Of a stretch of 64,000 bases of DNA, positions 1-10,453 are shown in pieces (position 1 is the stretch's first letter; each line of letters opens with the position of its first letter). Made by a program: the position numbers and the translations under genes. The DNA is from Candidatus Treponema caballi (GTDB taxonomy: Bacteria; Spirochaetota; Spirochaetia; Treponematales; Treponemataceae): NCBI GenBank assembly GCA_018066285.1, contig JAGHRS010000020.1:50272-114271 (forward strand). Direction: 5' to 3'. The notes beneath the pieces were generated by a model. The model worked only from the letters and a program-made list of their open reading frames with translations. It was not told the DNA's origin and did no database searches.

Positions 1-3000
1 ATGATGTTCCTTCTGGCAAGGTTTTCCTTGATATCAGTAAATACAAAAAACTCACTGTTACCGCATCTGATCCTGATCTTTCAGAAGGAGTAAGCGGAAC
101 AGGACTTGCCGGTGTGTACTATCAGGTTGTAACTGGCTCAACAGTTCCTACCTTTACCTCTGACATTGGCTGGACATCCCTTGCACTTGGAAATGACGGA
201 TGGACCGGCGACATTAATTTCGATACAGCTGCCAACAGGACGGAAGAAGTTCATAAGATTTATGTCGCGGCAAAGGATAATGCCGGTAACCGTAAGCTTT
301 ACAGTGAAGCAACTGAAGTTACCGTTGATGCAAAAAAACCGGTTACGACAATATCCGGAGTTGCAGACGCTAAAAATCAAAGCGTTACACTTTCCGTAAT
401 TGTTGAAGACACAAATCCAGAGCAGCCGGTCATTACCGTTGTGAATCCAAAGGATGATGGCTCTGCAGGTGGTGCAGAACTTGAAGAAGCAGGGCTTGCT
501 GTTTCTGATCCGGAAGATGTGACGAACGGTAAAAAGTGGACAGTCACTATTCCGTTTGGAAATGTGAAATATAATAAAGACGGTATTTATACTGTTGTAG
601 TAAACGAAACAGACGAAAACGGTCGTGTGGCAGATGAAAAAACGCACACAATCCGCAGGGATACAACTCCGCCATCAGCCACAATTGGAACGCCTGCAGA
701 TAACAGAACAGGAGCAAATGCCCTGTTTGGTGATTCATACCGCTTTACCGGAGCGGCGGCAGATAATGCCAACGGATCCGGACTTGCTAAGATACTGTAC
801 GCTTTCACCCGTTCAAATACCGCTCCTGCTGATAATGCATGGACGGAGCTTGTTGTAACTGACGAAAACTGGACAGTTTCACGGGAACTTACTTCTGGAA
901 CAGCGACTCCGCCAGCCGGCAGTCTGTCAGAAGGAACCTGGTACCTGCATGTCATTGCAGAAGATAAGGCTGGTAACCGTACTGCAACGGCAAATCGGGC
1001 CATCCGCATGTTCGACATCGATCTGAATGCGCCTGAACTTGGCATAACAAAGGCTGGCGGTAAAGCGCTGACAGACCTTACAAAGACGAACTACACGAAC
1101 AGCACTTCCATCAAGCTGGAAGGTACTGCTTCTGATACAAACGGTGTTTCATCCGTTTCCGTCAAAGTGGGCGAAGAATCTGCGGCGGCTGCTACGTATT
1201 ATGCAACAGCAGTCACCGGACATGCAGCAGGAACCTGGGAATACATATATAACTGCACGAATGTAAACACTGACCAGCTGCTTACCGCAACGGTCACGGT
1301 AACTGATGTTGCCGGAAAAACGTCAGTAAAGACGGTTCCGTTCTACTTTGACACTCAGGCTCCGACTGTTTCCATTACGCAGCCGGCACCTGACGCACTT
1401 ACCAGCAGCAATTCCTACACAATCAGCGGTACTGTTGCGGATGTCGGAGCAGGCGTTGCGACTGCTAAGGCAAAGTATGAGATAAAGAACGGTACTGAAA
1501 CCGTAGCACAGGGCTCACTCCCGATAACAGGCGCAAACTGGTCTGCATCAGTGGATCTTGATGACAATGGGCTTACAAAGAAGGAAGGCGAACTGACGCT
1601 GACAATCTTTATGGAAGACGCCCTTGGAAACAAAGTTTCCCATGAAGATGAGTCTGGCGATGCAATAGAAGGCATTTCAAGAGTCTTCTACTACGATAAG
1701 ACCCCTCCATCAATCACTGAGACAGAAGTTGGTGCAAGCCTGACAACGAAGAATCCATTCTCGTTTGGTGGCTTTGCTTCGGATACGAACGCGCTTGCCG
1801 AAAACGAAAAGGGCGCCATCCAGGTCAGTGTTGTAAAGGGGGGAACAACAGTTACCACCGCTGCTGTTGATGTTGCTGCAAACGGAGAATGGACAAAGAC
1901 ATTCACACCGGGGGAGAGTATCAGTGCCTCCACCCTTACTGATGGAACATATAACTTCATTTTCACTGTAACAGATGTCGCGGGTCGTACAGCGATGACA
2001 ACAAGTACTGTTACAGTGGACCGCAAGGCGCCGGTAATCAGGGTAGCTGCAGGCTCATCCTTCCTGACGGATACACCAGTAGTACTAAATAGTACTACTA
2101 CACCTGAAAACTGGTTCAACAAAGAATACCTGACCCTTAAGGCTAAAGTTACGGACGATGCAGAAGGAAGCGTAGTCACCAGCGGCGTTTCAATGGTTGA
2201 ATATGCTGTCATCTCAAATCCTGAATCTGTGCCAACGGGAACAGACGAAGCTGTAGCTGCTGTCTGGAAGTCAATTTGGGAAGGGGAAAACCTCAGCTGG
2301 AGTACTATGACGATGGGTTCGTCATCCATCTGCTCTGCAACGGTGCGTGTGAACAACGGAACAAACTACATCTGCATCCGCGCAACTGATGTTGCTGGAA
2401 ACGTAACATACAGCACACATGAAACCGCATACGCAGACCTGATAGCGCCAACAATTTCCGGCGTCTATACAGATGAAGATTGTACACAGGGTCTTACAAA
2501 CAATACATACATGACATGCATGAAAGACCTGAAGCTGTACCTCAAGACAAGCGAGACAGGAAGCGGTGTTAAGGAACTGAATGTCACCATTAACGGTAAT
2601 ACGGTTCCGGCAAATCAGGAATATGACAGCCAGAACAACCCAACAGACACGTACCTGCTTTCTGTAAGCGCAGCCGACCTTGACGCATATCTGGGAACGA
2701 ATACCACAATTACAGTAAGTGCAGTAATAAGCGACAAGGCTGAAAACAGTACAGCGGTAAGCCAGCTGTTCACGTTGCAGTATGATAATACCGCACCTGT
2801 TATTACATTTACGACTCCTTCTGAGGAGACGACAGTAAACAAGACTATTAAGGTCAGTGGAACGACGAATGATGATCAGTCTCTTGAAAGCGTAAAACTG
2901 TACAAAGGCGATTTCACCGGAAATGTAACACCAGCCGATGCTGATGAACTTGCAGATTTCACAGGAAACAGCAGATTCAACTGGACCTATACACTTAATA

Positions 3001-6000
3001 CATTCGATAAAAGTGTTTATCCGGAGACATACGTAGCGTATTCAGAAAGCATGACTCTGACAGTAATAGCTAAAGATACAGCAGGAAATGTAAAGAAAGA
3101 GAAGTTAACTTTCTCCGTTGACCAGTCAACGGACCGTCCGCAGATTACCATTAATAACATAGACTTTACGGATATGTCTTCAACTGCTCCTAAGTGGCTT
3201 ATCGGAAACAAGACAATCTATGGTTCAGTCACAGATGATGACGGCCTTATCAAGAAACTGGAAATCAAAGAAGAAGGAACAAACTGGAAGGAACTTACCG
3301 TAAACAATGGATCTTTCACAACAATTGTAAAAGAAAACGGAGTTGTAAGGGATTACCTTGAAGACGGCAACCACACAATCCTTTTCCGCATAACTGATAG
3401 AAATGACACTGTATTTACGGTAACAGCTCAGAATGTTCTTGAGCAGCCTGTTCTTAAGGACAATGATGATACACCAGCTGGTGACAACAAGCTGTATGTA
3501 ACCATTGACACGCTGCCGCCAAGCACAGCTGTTTCTGAGTTCTCGTTTAACGGCGCAGATTGGGACAGTAATCTGCTTTCTAATACTACTTTTGGAAAGG
3601 TTGCAGAGAATAATACATTCTATGTACGCCAGTATGTCTACGATAAGAACGGAATACAGTCGGTAGAAGTGTCTATTGATTCAAACAGTTACAGGGCTGC
3701 AACTCCAGTTATGAATGCTGGACAGCCGCTTAAAAAGACAATAGGTGGCGTCGATTACGTGGCTTACCAGTACAAGGTAACGACAGATCAGATTTCTGAA
3801 GCAGAATCCGGTATCCGGGCACTGAATATCAGGGTAACAGATAAAGCTGGTATGAATAAGGATACAAGTGCATCGTTCAGCGTTGATAATGATGCTCCGG
3901 TAATTACCGTTACCAGCCATTCAGATGGTGACCGTGTTCAGGGAAGTATTTTCCTTGCGGGAACTTCTTCTGATGTTCCATCGTTTACAGGGGCTGCTTC
4001 CATTGCTTATAAAGTAACAGCTTCAGAAATGCTCAGTGAAGATGAAGACTGGACAGATGCACATGATGTAAAAGGCAGCAATTTATCAGCATGGCGTATT
4101 TACTTTGATAACGATGTAAATAATACAACTGATTTTACGCACGACAAAGCTTTGAAGAAGATACTGGTATCTGTTAGTCCGTATAATGAATATCTGAAGA
4201 TAAGCAGTAACGATGATGAAACTTCTTCGGTTGTGTACAGCAAGAATTACACAGACAGCCAGAATATCACTCACAAAAAGGATGATTTATACAAAGACAT
4301 CACAACCCTGTATGTTCATTTCAAGGCAACGGATTCTTACGGAAATACAAGTTACACTGTTCGTTCTCTTGAACTTGATCCACAGGGAGATATTCCATCT
4401 GTAGAGATTACGTATCCAGGAGCAACTGCATACCGATGGAGAAATGCAGAGAATGGATCTGAATACTTCACGGCTGGATCACTTCCTGAACAGGGAGACA
4501 GCGCCTATACATCTCTCGTCAATGTCTCAGATGATGATGATCCTGTTAGTATTCAGGCAATCAACCGCACAGCAAGGACAATTACAGTTAACGCAGTTCC
4601 CTATACGTTTGTTGGCGGTGAATCCGTTCAGGGTGGCATTGTCCGTTTGCAGGGTATTGCTGAAGACGAAAAAGCCATAGAAGGGGTATTCATTCAGATT
4701 GACCCGACTTATAATCCGGCAGAAGGTTTTAAATGGGACGATAAAAACCCCGGTTCTGAACTCATGCCGTATGGTACTACATCAGCAGAGAAAAGACCTG
4801 AGAATACAAATCTTGGCAGTAAATATCCAATTACTGCCATAGGCGACAGTGGAAAAAAAGGTATTCTCGTCGGTACAAGCGGTACCTGGAGCATCAGTCT
4901 GAATGACAGCGGCGAGTTCAATGGCATAAAACTGGAAGGTGATGAAGAATCCGGCAACAACTATGTTGCTGTAAGGGCAATTGCTCTTGATAAGGATGGA
5001 AACATCAGCCCATACACGGATATTATCATTCTTACCATTGATGCTGATACACCGCGTATTGGCGCTAGTGAAGAACTGTATCTGTATCAGTATGAAAACA
5101 ATGAAGATGGTACAGGTGCTGTACTTGCTTCCCAGAAATATACCGATGATATGTGGCTCAAGGGTGAATGGTGGCTTGAAGGTTCCGTTGAAGATTCAAA
5201 TGGTATTGTTACTCTCAAAATTGATGATGATTCTGCAGAAGGAAAAGCAATCGGAAACCAGAAATGGCAGAGCGGAAATAACGAAACATCAGGCTATAAA
5301 CTGAAATTCAAGATTGGTAACGCACAGACAGGTCTCTTTGGAAAAGAGGAACATAAAATATCAGCTGTTGATAAAGATAATAAGTCTGCACAGAAAATCA
5401 TTCACGTAAATTATGATAACAAGGCGCCGGAACTTGCACTGAAAGAGAGTGCCAATTATCGTATCTCAAGTACGGTAGTTCAGAGTAATGGCTTCTATAC
5501 CCTTGGTTCATCAGTTACAGAAAACAGCAGTGAAACAGCAAGTCAGAGCGGTTTTGAACGCGTAGCTGTATATTTCACACGAACGGATAACAATTCTGAC
5601 ACAAGTTATCTGTATGATACGTTTATCCTTAAAAATACAGAAGGAAACAAGACTGCTCTTTCTCAGTTGACAAGTGAAGAGGGTTTGTACTGGAAGACGT
5701 TAACCGTTAGCCGTAATGACTATCTGCTTTCAGAACTGACTCTTTCTGCTGCTGATCCTAACGTTCACGCTGGTGGTCTTGTAAAACTCGGTGGTGCAAT
5801 ATACAGAATCAAGTCTGTAAATGACAGAACAGTCATTATTGAAGGCTCACCGGAAGCTCGATACACAGACGCAAAGTTTGCCCTTGCACAGATTGTTGAC
5901 CATACACTTACAGAAAGCAATGGTGTTTCATTAGGAAGCAATGGCTATTACAGCGACGTCATGAATGATGATGGCGACTGTATGGTAGAAAGTGTAACCA

Positions 6001-9000
6001 GACAGGGTGCAACTACCGTGTGGGAAGCAAATATCAATTCCCGCAATATTCCTGATGGTGCCATTGAGATTCACTATGTTGTTTTCGATAAAGCCGGTAA
6101 TTATGCAGAAGGCGTAGTTGAAAATGCAATGGTAGCGAACAATGCACCGCGTCTTGCAGGTGTCCTGTACGGTACAGATGATAATGGTGATGGAATTGTC
6201 AAAGACAATGAGCTTACGAAAGAACAGTTTGCCATTGATAAGGCCAATGGAAACGGATACATAAGAAGCTCTCTTGTTTCATCATATGTTCTTGGAACAA
6301 AGACTGTAAATCAGGATTCTACCGTTCATCTTGATAAAGTCGCTCTCAAAATAAAGGGTGGCATTGCAGTTGTTCCGGAAATTGTCGGTGGAAACGGGGA
6401 TTTGTTCTATTCGCTTTCTGTAACGAAAGATGGGGAAAAAGAGCCATATTATGTAAAGGCCGCTGAAAAATGGATGAAGACTGATTCAGAAGGAAAGTCT
6501 GTTCAGGTAATGGGCACAGATTATACAGCCCAGCAGAATGGTCCTGCTTCTGAAATCATCAGTGATGCAGCAATCAGGTTGAGTCTTAATGATCTGCTCA
6601 GAAAGAATAATGAGGGCAAAGCAATTGCTGATGACAGCGATGCAAAACGCCTCTTTACGTTCACAATCTGGGACAGTACAGAAGGCCTTATCCCTGGAGA
6701 AACCAGCCAGAAAGCTGTAATCGAAATGGTTTCGGCTCTGAATCTTAAAGACAAGAACAAGCCTGTTCCAACGGTCAACCCGTTCTATTGGACAAATGAG
6801 ACAACGAACTCTGTCTATAAAAATGGTAAAGCACTTATGGGTCATATCGACCTGAAAGCTGATCTTCCAGACTCATTTACAGACAGACATGATAAGGTTT
6901 CAGGTAAGATAGTCATTGAAGGTACAGTAAAGGATGACATCCAGCTTGAAAGCCTGTACATGAAGATATTTACCGGCTCTAGTGATACGGAAACAGATGC
7001 ATTTACCTTCAAGACAAGCGACACATCAACTGCTGATACAGTCACAATTGGCAACAAAGCATTCTACAAGGTAGCTTCGTATGCCGCAGGTAAATGGACT
7101 TCAGAGAGTCATCTGAATGATTATGGCTGGGCGTTCTCTGTTGGAAGTGAAACATTCTCACAGGATGAAGGACATACTGCAACATGGCAGCTTGTGCTTG
7201 ATACTGAAAAGCTGGACAAAGCAGTCGTCAATGATCTGAAAGTTGCCATCATGGCAAAGGATCTTGGTTCACCGACATTAACTGTAGTAAATGATGAAGA
7301 AGTGATTACCTGGGTTGGAAATGACAGTGAATTGCCGTCTGATTCTACATCAAACCTGACGGTTTTCGATGTCGTTCCGTACATTACAGAACTTGAGACA
7401 ACAATCAATAATGCTCAGACAAATAATACCAGACTGTTCAACCGCTCTGCATTGGGCTTGTATCCTGTACGTCGCGGAGAAACTGTCACGATAAAGGGTT
7501 ACAACCTCAAAGTAGGCAGCACAGCCCCTGTCGTAAAGCTGGGTGATAAAAAGCCAACTGTAAAAGAGTCTTCTGTCAGCCAGATTAAGTTTACTGTCGG
7601 CAATGACAACAAAACAGGTGACCTTACGGTAACTGTCCTTGACGGAAAGACAGAGCTTGCCTCAACACTGAACAATATGCATGACAACAGTGTGGAGTAC
7701 AACAGGGAAGCTAACGGTGTTACCAACAATCTGCTGACAGATGCCCGTAAACTGTATGTCTGGAGTATTTCAAATGTGGTTACTGACAACCAGGTCAGGT
7801 ATCCGTCATTTGCAGTCGGTTCTGATTCAAGTCAGTCTGTAGCCTTTGTGTACGGCAGTGGTACACAAGACATATTCATGAAGAAGAATGGAACGGAGTT
7901 TTCAATTGATAAATCAGCTACTCAATGGTATGACACTGCAGTAGCCATTGATTCCAAAGGACGTATGTATGGTGCTGCCATGAATGGTGCGGGTGGAGGA
8001 GCCAAAGAAGGTAATATTATATTTGGAAAGGTAGAAGTAAATCAGGGAAATGGCGGATACGGTAACTTTGGTTTTTATGCATGGAATACAAGTAATAACC
8101 CGGGAAAAATCTACCAAAAAGAATCAGGCCTTTTTGGACGAGGAGATAGATGGTTAAACCCTTCTGAAAGTGAATATAATACATATTCCAGCGGATACAA
8201 AAAGGTCTGCCTTGAAAACGCATCAAATGGAACGAAGGCTGACACAAACCGTGTCCTTAATCCAAAGATTGCCGTAGATAATGACGGAAACGCCATAATT
8301 GCTTACTACGACCAGCTCTCTGGACAGGTTCGCTTCCGGTATGGTTCAGTAAGTGAAGAACCTGATGGAAATGAGCAGCTGACGTTCAGTGGTGGTCTTG
8401 GTAACCATAACAACAAGAATGGCGGCTCAGCTGCAAATTACCAGATTATTGCCGGTTCTGGAGTAGACAATGCCAATACAAACCGTGCAGGAGAATATGT
8501 GGCTGTTGGTCTTGTCCCGGACGACGCAACAGGAGCAGGAACCGCTGTTGTTGCCTGGTGTGACGGCCAGAATCTGTATTACAGTTACAACACGGCACCT
8601 GGTACTGTAAAAAATGATGTCTGGGCGACAAATACGACAGTCATTGACTCTGACCTGGCTGGCTGGTATGTCGATATGGACGTAGATAAAGCTGGTGGCA
8701 TTCATATTGCCTATTATGCTTCATCAAATGGTGACCTCAGGTATGCATATCTGCCGGGATATGACAAAGCTGGTGAAAAGCAGGTAGTTACGGTAGACAG
8801 TTACTCTACAACAGGTTCTTATATTTCTGTCAAAGCCTCTTCTGAAGAAATGATAGGCGGTAAGTATGTCCCGTATATTTCTTACTTCGTAGAATCTTTC
8901 AAGAAGACATCAATCAGTAACCGTGTTGCATGGCCGGTAACACTTGCTGGTGGTAAGTTTACAGCAGGAGCTCTTGATGAGAAGTTTACCGGAAGCTGGG

Positions 9001-9140
9001 AAGTAATGACTATTCCGACTGACCAGACACCAACTGAATACACTGTTGGTGTGGGCATCAAGAAAAACGATGCTGATGTAAACAAACCGATTCTGGGTTA
9101 TGGAACGACAGATGGTATTCAGACAGCACAGCTGCAGTAA
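1..9140 (+). CDS. Giant modular surface protein with Ig-like repeats (5' end outside window)
   Basis: The reading frame is open from the first bases of the window, so the true start lies upstream; about 3,045 residues are visible. The protein is a string of roughly 100-180-residue Ig-like beta modules. Each is introduced by a linker of the type (V/F/Y)D-x-x-(A/P)P-x-(I/V), for example VDAKKP, FDTQAP, YDKTPP, VDRKAP, YDNTAP, VDNDAP and YDNKAP, about fifteen in all. Near residues 2,470-2,580 an IPT/TIG-like segment occurs (YPVRRGETVTIKGYNL). The last ~480 residues change character and repeat short blocks such as 'DNDGNAIIAYYDQ' and 'DKAGGIHIAYYAS', which resemble beta-propeller blades. I see no LPXTG or transmembrane anchor at the C-terminus. 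Inference: an exported adhesin or glycan-binding surface protein. The short gap to the next gene suggests co-transcription. Confidence 0.85.
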   Translation, partial: DVPSGKVFLDISKYKKLTVTASDPDLSEGVSGTGLAGVYYQVVTGSTVPTFTSDIGWTSLALGNDGWTGDINFDTAANRTEEVHKIYVAAKDNAGNRKLYSEATEVTVDAKKPVTTISGVADAKNQSVTLSVIVEDTNPEQPVITVVNPKDDGSAGGAELEEAGLAVSDPEDVTNGKKWTVTIPFGNVKYNKDGIYTVVVNETDENGRVADEKTHTIRRDTTPPSATIGTPADNRTGANALFGDSYRFTGAAADNANGSGLAKILYAFTRSNTAPADNAWTELVVTDENWTVSRELTSGTATPPAGSLSEGTWYLHVIAEDKAGNRTATANRAIRMFDIDLNAPELGITKAGGKALTDLTKTNYTNSTSIKLEGTASDTNGVSSVSVKVGEESAAAATYYATAVTGHAAGTWEYIYNCTNVNTDQLLTATVTVTDVAGKTSVKTVPFYFDTQAPTVSITQPAPDALTSSNSYTISGTVADVGAGVATAKAKYEIKNGTETVAQGSLPITGANWSASVDLDDNGLTKKEGELTLTIFMEDALGNKVSHEDESGDAIEGISRVFYYDKTPPSITETEVGASLTTKNPFSFGGFASDTNALAENEKGAIQVSVVKGGTTVTTAAVDVAANGEWTKTFTPGESISASTLTDGTYNFIFTVTDVAGRTAMTTSTVTVDRKAPVIRVAAGSSFLTDTPVVLNSTTTPENWFNKEYLTLKAKVTDDAEGSVVTSGVSMVEYAVISNPESVPTGTDEAVAAVWKSIWEGENLSWSTMTMGSSSICSATVRVNNGTNYICIRATDVAGNVTYSTHETAYADLIAPTISGVYTDEDCTQGLTNNTYMTCMKDLKLYLKTSETGSGVKELNVTINGNTVPANQEYDSQNNPTDTYLLSVSAADLDAYLGTNTTITVSAVISDKAENSTAVSQLFTLQYDNTAPVITFTTPSEETTVNKTIKVSGTTNDDQSLESVKLYKGDFTGNVTPADADELADFTGNSRFNWTYTLNTFDKSVYPETYVAYSESMTLTVIAKDTAGNVKKEKLTFSVDQSTDRPQITINNIDFTDMSSTAPKWLIGNKTIYGSVTDDDGLIKKLEIKEEGTNWKELTVNNGSFTTIVKENGVVRDYLEDGNHTILFRITDRNDTVFTVTAQNVLEQPVLKDNDDTPAGDNKLYVTIDTLPPSTAVSEFSFNGADWDSNLLSNTTFGKVAENNTFYVRQYVYDKNGIQSVEVSIDSNSYRAATPVMNAGQPLKKTIGGVDYVAYQYKVTTDQISEAESGIRALNIRVTDKAGMNKDTSASFSVDNDAPVITVTSHSDGDRVQGSIFLAGTSSDVPSFTGAASIAYKVTASEMLSEDEDWTDAHDVKGSNLSAWRIYFDNDVNNTTDFTHDKALKKILVSVSPYNEYLKISSNDDETSSVVYSKNYTDSQNITHKKDDLYKDITTLYVHFKATDSYGNTSYTVRSLELDPQGDIPSVEITYPGATAYRWRNAENGSEYFTAGSLPEQGDSAYTSLVNVSDDDDPVSIQAINRTARTITVNAVPYTFVGGESVQGGIVRLQGIAEDEKAIEGVFIQIDPTYNPAEGFKWDDKNPGSELMPYGTTSAEKRPENTNLGSKYPITAIGDSGKKGILVGTSGTWSISLNDSGEFNGIKLEGDEESGNNYVAVRAIALDKDGNISPYTDIIILTIDADTPRIGASEELYLYQYENNEDGTGAVLASQKYTDDMWLKGEWWLEGSVEDSNGIVTLKIDDDSAEGKAIGNQKWQSGNNETSGYKLKFKIGNAQTGLFGKEEHKISAVDKDNKSAQKIIHVNYDNKAPELALKESANYRISSTVVQSNGFYTLGSSVTENSSETASQSGFERVAVYFTRTDNNSDTSYLYDTFILKNTEGNKTALSQLTSEEGLYWKTLTVSRNDYLLSELTLSAADPNVHAGGLVKLGGAIYRIKSVNDRTVIIEGSPEARYTDAKFALAQIVDHTLTESNGVSLGSNGYYSDVMNDDGDCMVESVTRQGATTVWEANINSRNIPDGAIEIHYVVFDKAGNYAEGVVENAMVANNAPRLAGVLYGTDDNGDGIVKDNELTKEQFAIDKANGNGYIRSSLVSSYVLGTKTVNQDSTVHLDKVALKIKGGIAVVPEIVGGNGDLFYSLSVTKDGEKEPYYVKAAEKWMKTDSEGKSVQVMGTDYTAQQNGPASEIISDAAIRLSLNDLLRKNNEGKAIADDSDAKRLFTFTIWDSTEGLIPGETSQKAVIEMVSALNLKDKNKPVPTVNPFYWTNETTNSVYKNGKALMGHIDLKADLPDSFTDRHDKVSGKIVIEGTVKDDIQLESLYMKIFTGSSDTETDAFTFKTSDTSTADTVTIGNKAFYKVASYAAGKWTSESHLNDYGWAFSVGSETFSQDEGHTATWQLVLDTEKLDKAVVNDLKVAIMAKDLGSPTLTVVNDEEVITWVGNDSELPSDSTSNLTVFDVVPYITELETTINNAQTNNTRLFNRSALGLYPVRRGETVTIKGYNLKVGSTAPVVKLGDKKPTVKESSVSQIKFTVGNDNKTGDLTVTVLDGKTELASTLNNMHDNSVEYNREANGVTNNLLTDARKLYVWSISNVVTDNQVRYPSFAVGSDSSQSVAFVYGSGTQDIFMKKNGTEFSIDKSATQWYDTAVAIDSKGRMYGAAMNGAGGGAKEGNIIFGKVEVNQGNGGYGNFGFYAWNTSNNPGKIYQKESGLFGRGDRWLNPSESEYNTYSSGYKKVCLENASNGTKADTNRVLNPKIAVDNDGNAIIAYYDQLSGQVRFRYGSVSEEPDGNEQLTFSGGLGNHNNKNGGSAANYQIIAGSGVDNANTNRAGEYVAVGLVPDDATGAGTAVVAWCDGQNLYYSYNTAPGTVKNDVWATNTTVIDSDLAGWYVDMDVDKAGGIHIAYYASSNGDLRYAYLPGYDKAGEKQVVTVDSYSTTGSYISVKASSEEMIGGKYVPYISYFVESFKKTSISNRVAWPVTLAGGKFTAGALDEKFTGSWEVMTIPTDQTPTEYTVGVGIKKNDADVNKPILGYGTTDGIQTAQLQ
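2078..2099. repeat. Copy of the TrmB operator palindrome inside the adhesin gene
   Basis: A perfect palindrome with arms AGTAGTACT and AGTACTACT around AAAT. The same 22 bases form the core of the operator in front of the TrmB-type regulator at 31620-31641. Here it is translated as part of V-V-L-N-S-T-T in an adhesin module. Whether it binds the regulator is unknown. Confidence 0.75.
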
Positions 9141-9158
9141 TGCCGCAGGAAATAACAT

Positions 9159-10430
9159 ATGACCATGACGAAAAGAACAAAGCGCATTCTCATAGTTGCC
9201 GCGAGCGTGCTTGTGGTGGCGGCCACCATCACGGGCCTTGTGCTCCGTGCAAACACCGCCCACCGCGCGCGCACCACGATTGTCGGTTTTTACGACATTG
9301 AGGGCGCTCAGCAGCAGGCGGTGCAGTATGTTCTTGAGCGGGCGTTCAGCGCGCTTCCAGAAGTGCAGGCTGCAAACGCCGCCACAGTTGACAATGCGCC
9401 TGTCCTTGAGTTTGTCACGCTTTCGGACGAGCAGGCCGCTGATCCAAAGCTTACAAAAAAGATAGATGTCCTCATCACACAGACAGGCGCCCTTACTTCG
9501 CGTCTCATGAGTGCGGCCGTTCCCGTAAACAACGAAATCATGGCCCGTTTCCCGAGGTCAACGCAATCATCCCCGTTTTTCAGCCAGGATGGAAAGATGC
9601 TTGTAATGCCGCTCTTTCTTGATCATTTTGAGACCGCGTACTACACCATCCTGAGTGATGAGCTGACGGATGAGCTTCCGTACTATCTCAGTGAGTTTGC
9701 TGAGTATGCTGCGCTTATCAAAGAGAGCATTGTGTATCCGATAATTGCCTCAGGTGCTGATGATACCGTGCTTTTCTCCATGGTTTCGGTGCTTGTTGAA
9801 TCAGTCGCTGGTGCAGATGGCTACAATCAGCTTATCCGCGATATTTCTGATATTGCAGGTAAGGACCAGCCGTTTGATGACGTCCTTGCACTTCCGCTTA
9901 AAGGTGATGCGCCTGATGGCATTATTTTTGGCGATATTCTTCAGGTTTTCAGAAACTGGCGATCAGAGGGGCTTATTCTTGGCAACTGGCAGGAAACAAC
10001 AGAAGCCTCAGTCCGCGTCTTCATGGAAGATTACCACACGGGAATAATCCAGATGCTTCTTTCCCAGCACAGGCGCATGCCGTATCCGATGATCAAATAC
10101 TATGAGAGCACGCAGTACCCGGCTGATACAAGTGTGAGCCGCGCGCTTATTGCACCTTCCGTTTCGTGTATGCTGTTTACAGACACAAATGCAGCTCGTT
10201 CTTTTGTTGATGCTCTTTCTTCTGCGGATGAGCAGGAGTTCCTTTCCGTGAAGACGCAACTTGCGCCTACGACGCTCCGGGGCCAGTCTTTTGACATGCA
10301 GGCTGATGATGTCCGTTATTTTGCAGCAATCAGTGCAGGCGGCCCTGTCCCCGACCTTGGCCATGCTGCATTTGCAACGTCTGAAAAGAGAGCAGAGTTT
10401 GCCGACTGGCTCAGAGATCAACTTCGCTAA
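9159..10430 (+). CDS. Exported solute-binding-like protein
   Basis: 423 residues with an N-terminal basic stretch and one hydrophobic segment (about residues 10-28, RILIVAASVLVVAATITGLVL), so it is exported or anchored by an uncleaved helix. There is no lipobox cysteine. The rest looks like a type 1 extracellular solute-binding fold: an alternating alpha/beta start (TTIVGFYDIEG), a segment FGDILQVFRNWRSEGLILGNWQETTEASVRVF, and an acidic helical C-terminus. It begins 18 bases after the adhesin stop, with AGGA upstream of ATG, so it is probably in the adhesin operon. No sugar transporter permeases lie nearby, so a transport role is uncertain. The family assignment is by general resemblance only. 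Confidence 0.6.
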   Translation: MTMTKRTKRILIVAASVLVVAATITGLVLRANTAHRARTTIVGFYDIEGAQQQAVQYVLERAFSALPEVQAANAATVDNAPVLEFVTLSDEQAADPKLTKKIDVLITQTGALTSRLMSAAVPVNNEIMARFPRSTQSSPFFSQDGKMLVMPLFLDHFETAYYTILSDELTDELPYYLSEFAEYAALIKESIVYPIIASGADDTVLFSMVSVLVESVAGADGYNQLIRDISDIAGKDQPFDDVLALPLKGDAPDGIIFGDILQVFRNWRSEGLILGNWQETTEASVRVFMEDYHTGIIQMLLSQHRRMPYPMIKYYESTQYPADTSVSRALIAPSVSCMLFTDTNAARSFVDALSSADEQEFLSVKTQLAPTTLRGQSFDMQADDVRYFAAISAGGPVPDLGHAAFATSEKRAEFADWLRDQLR

Positions 10431-10453
10431 GCTGTAGCTTTCGTAGAAAAGGC

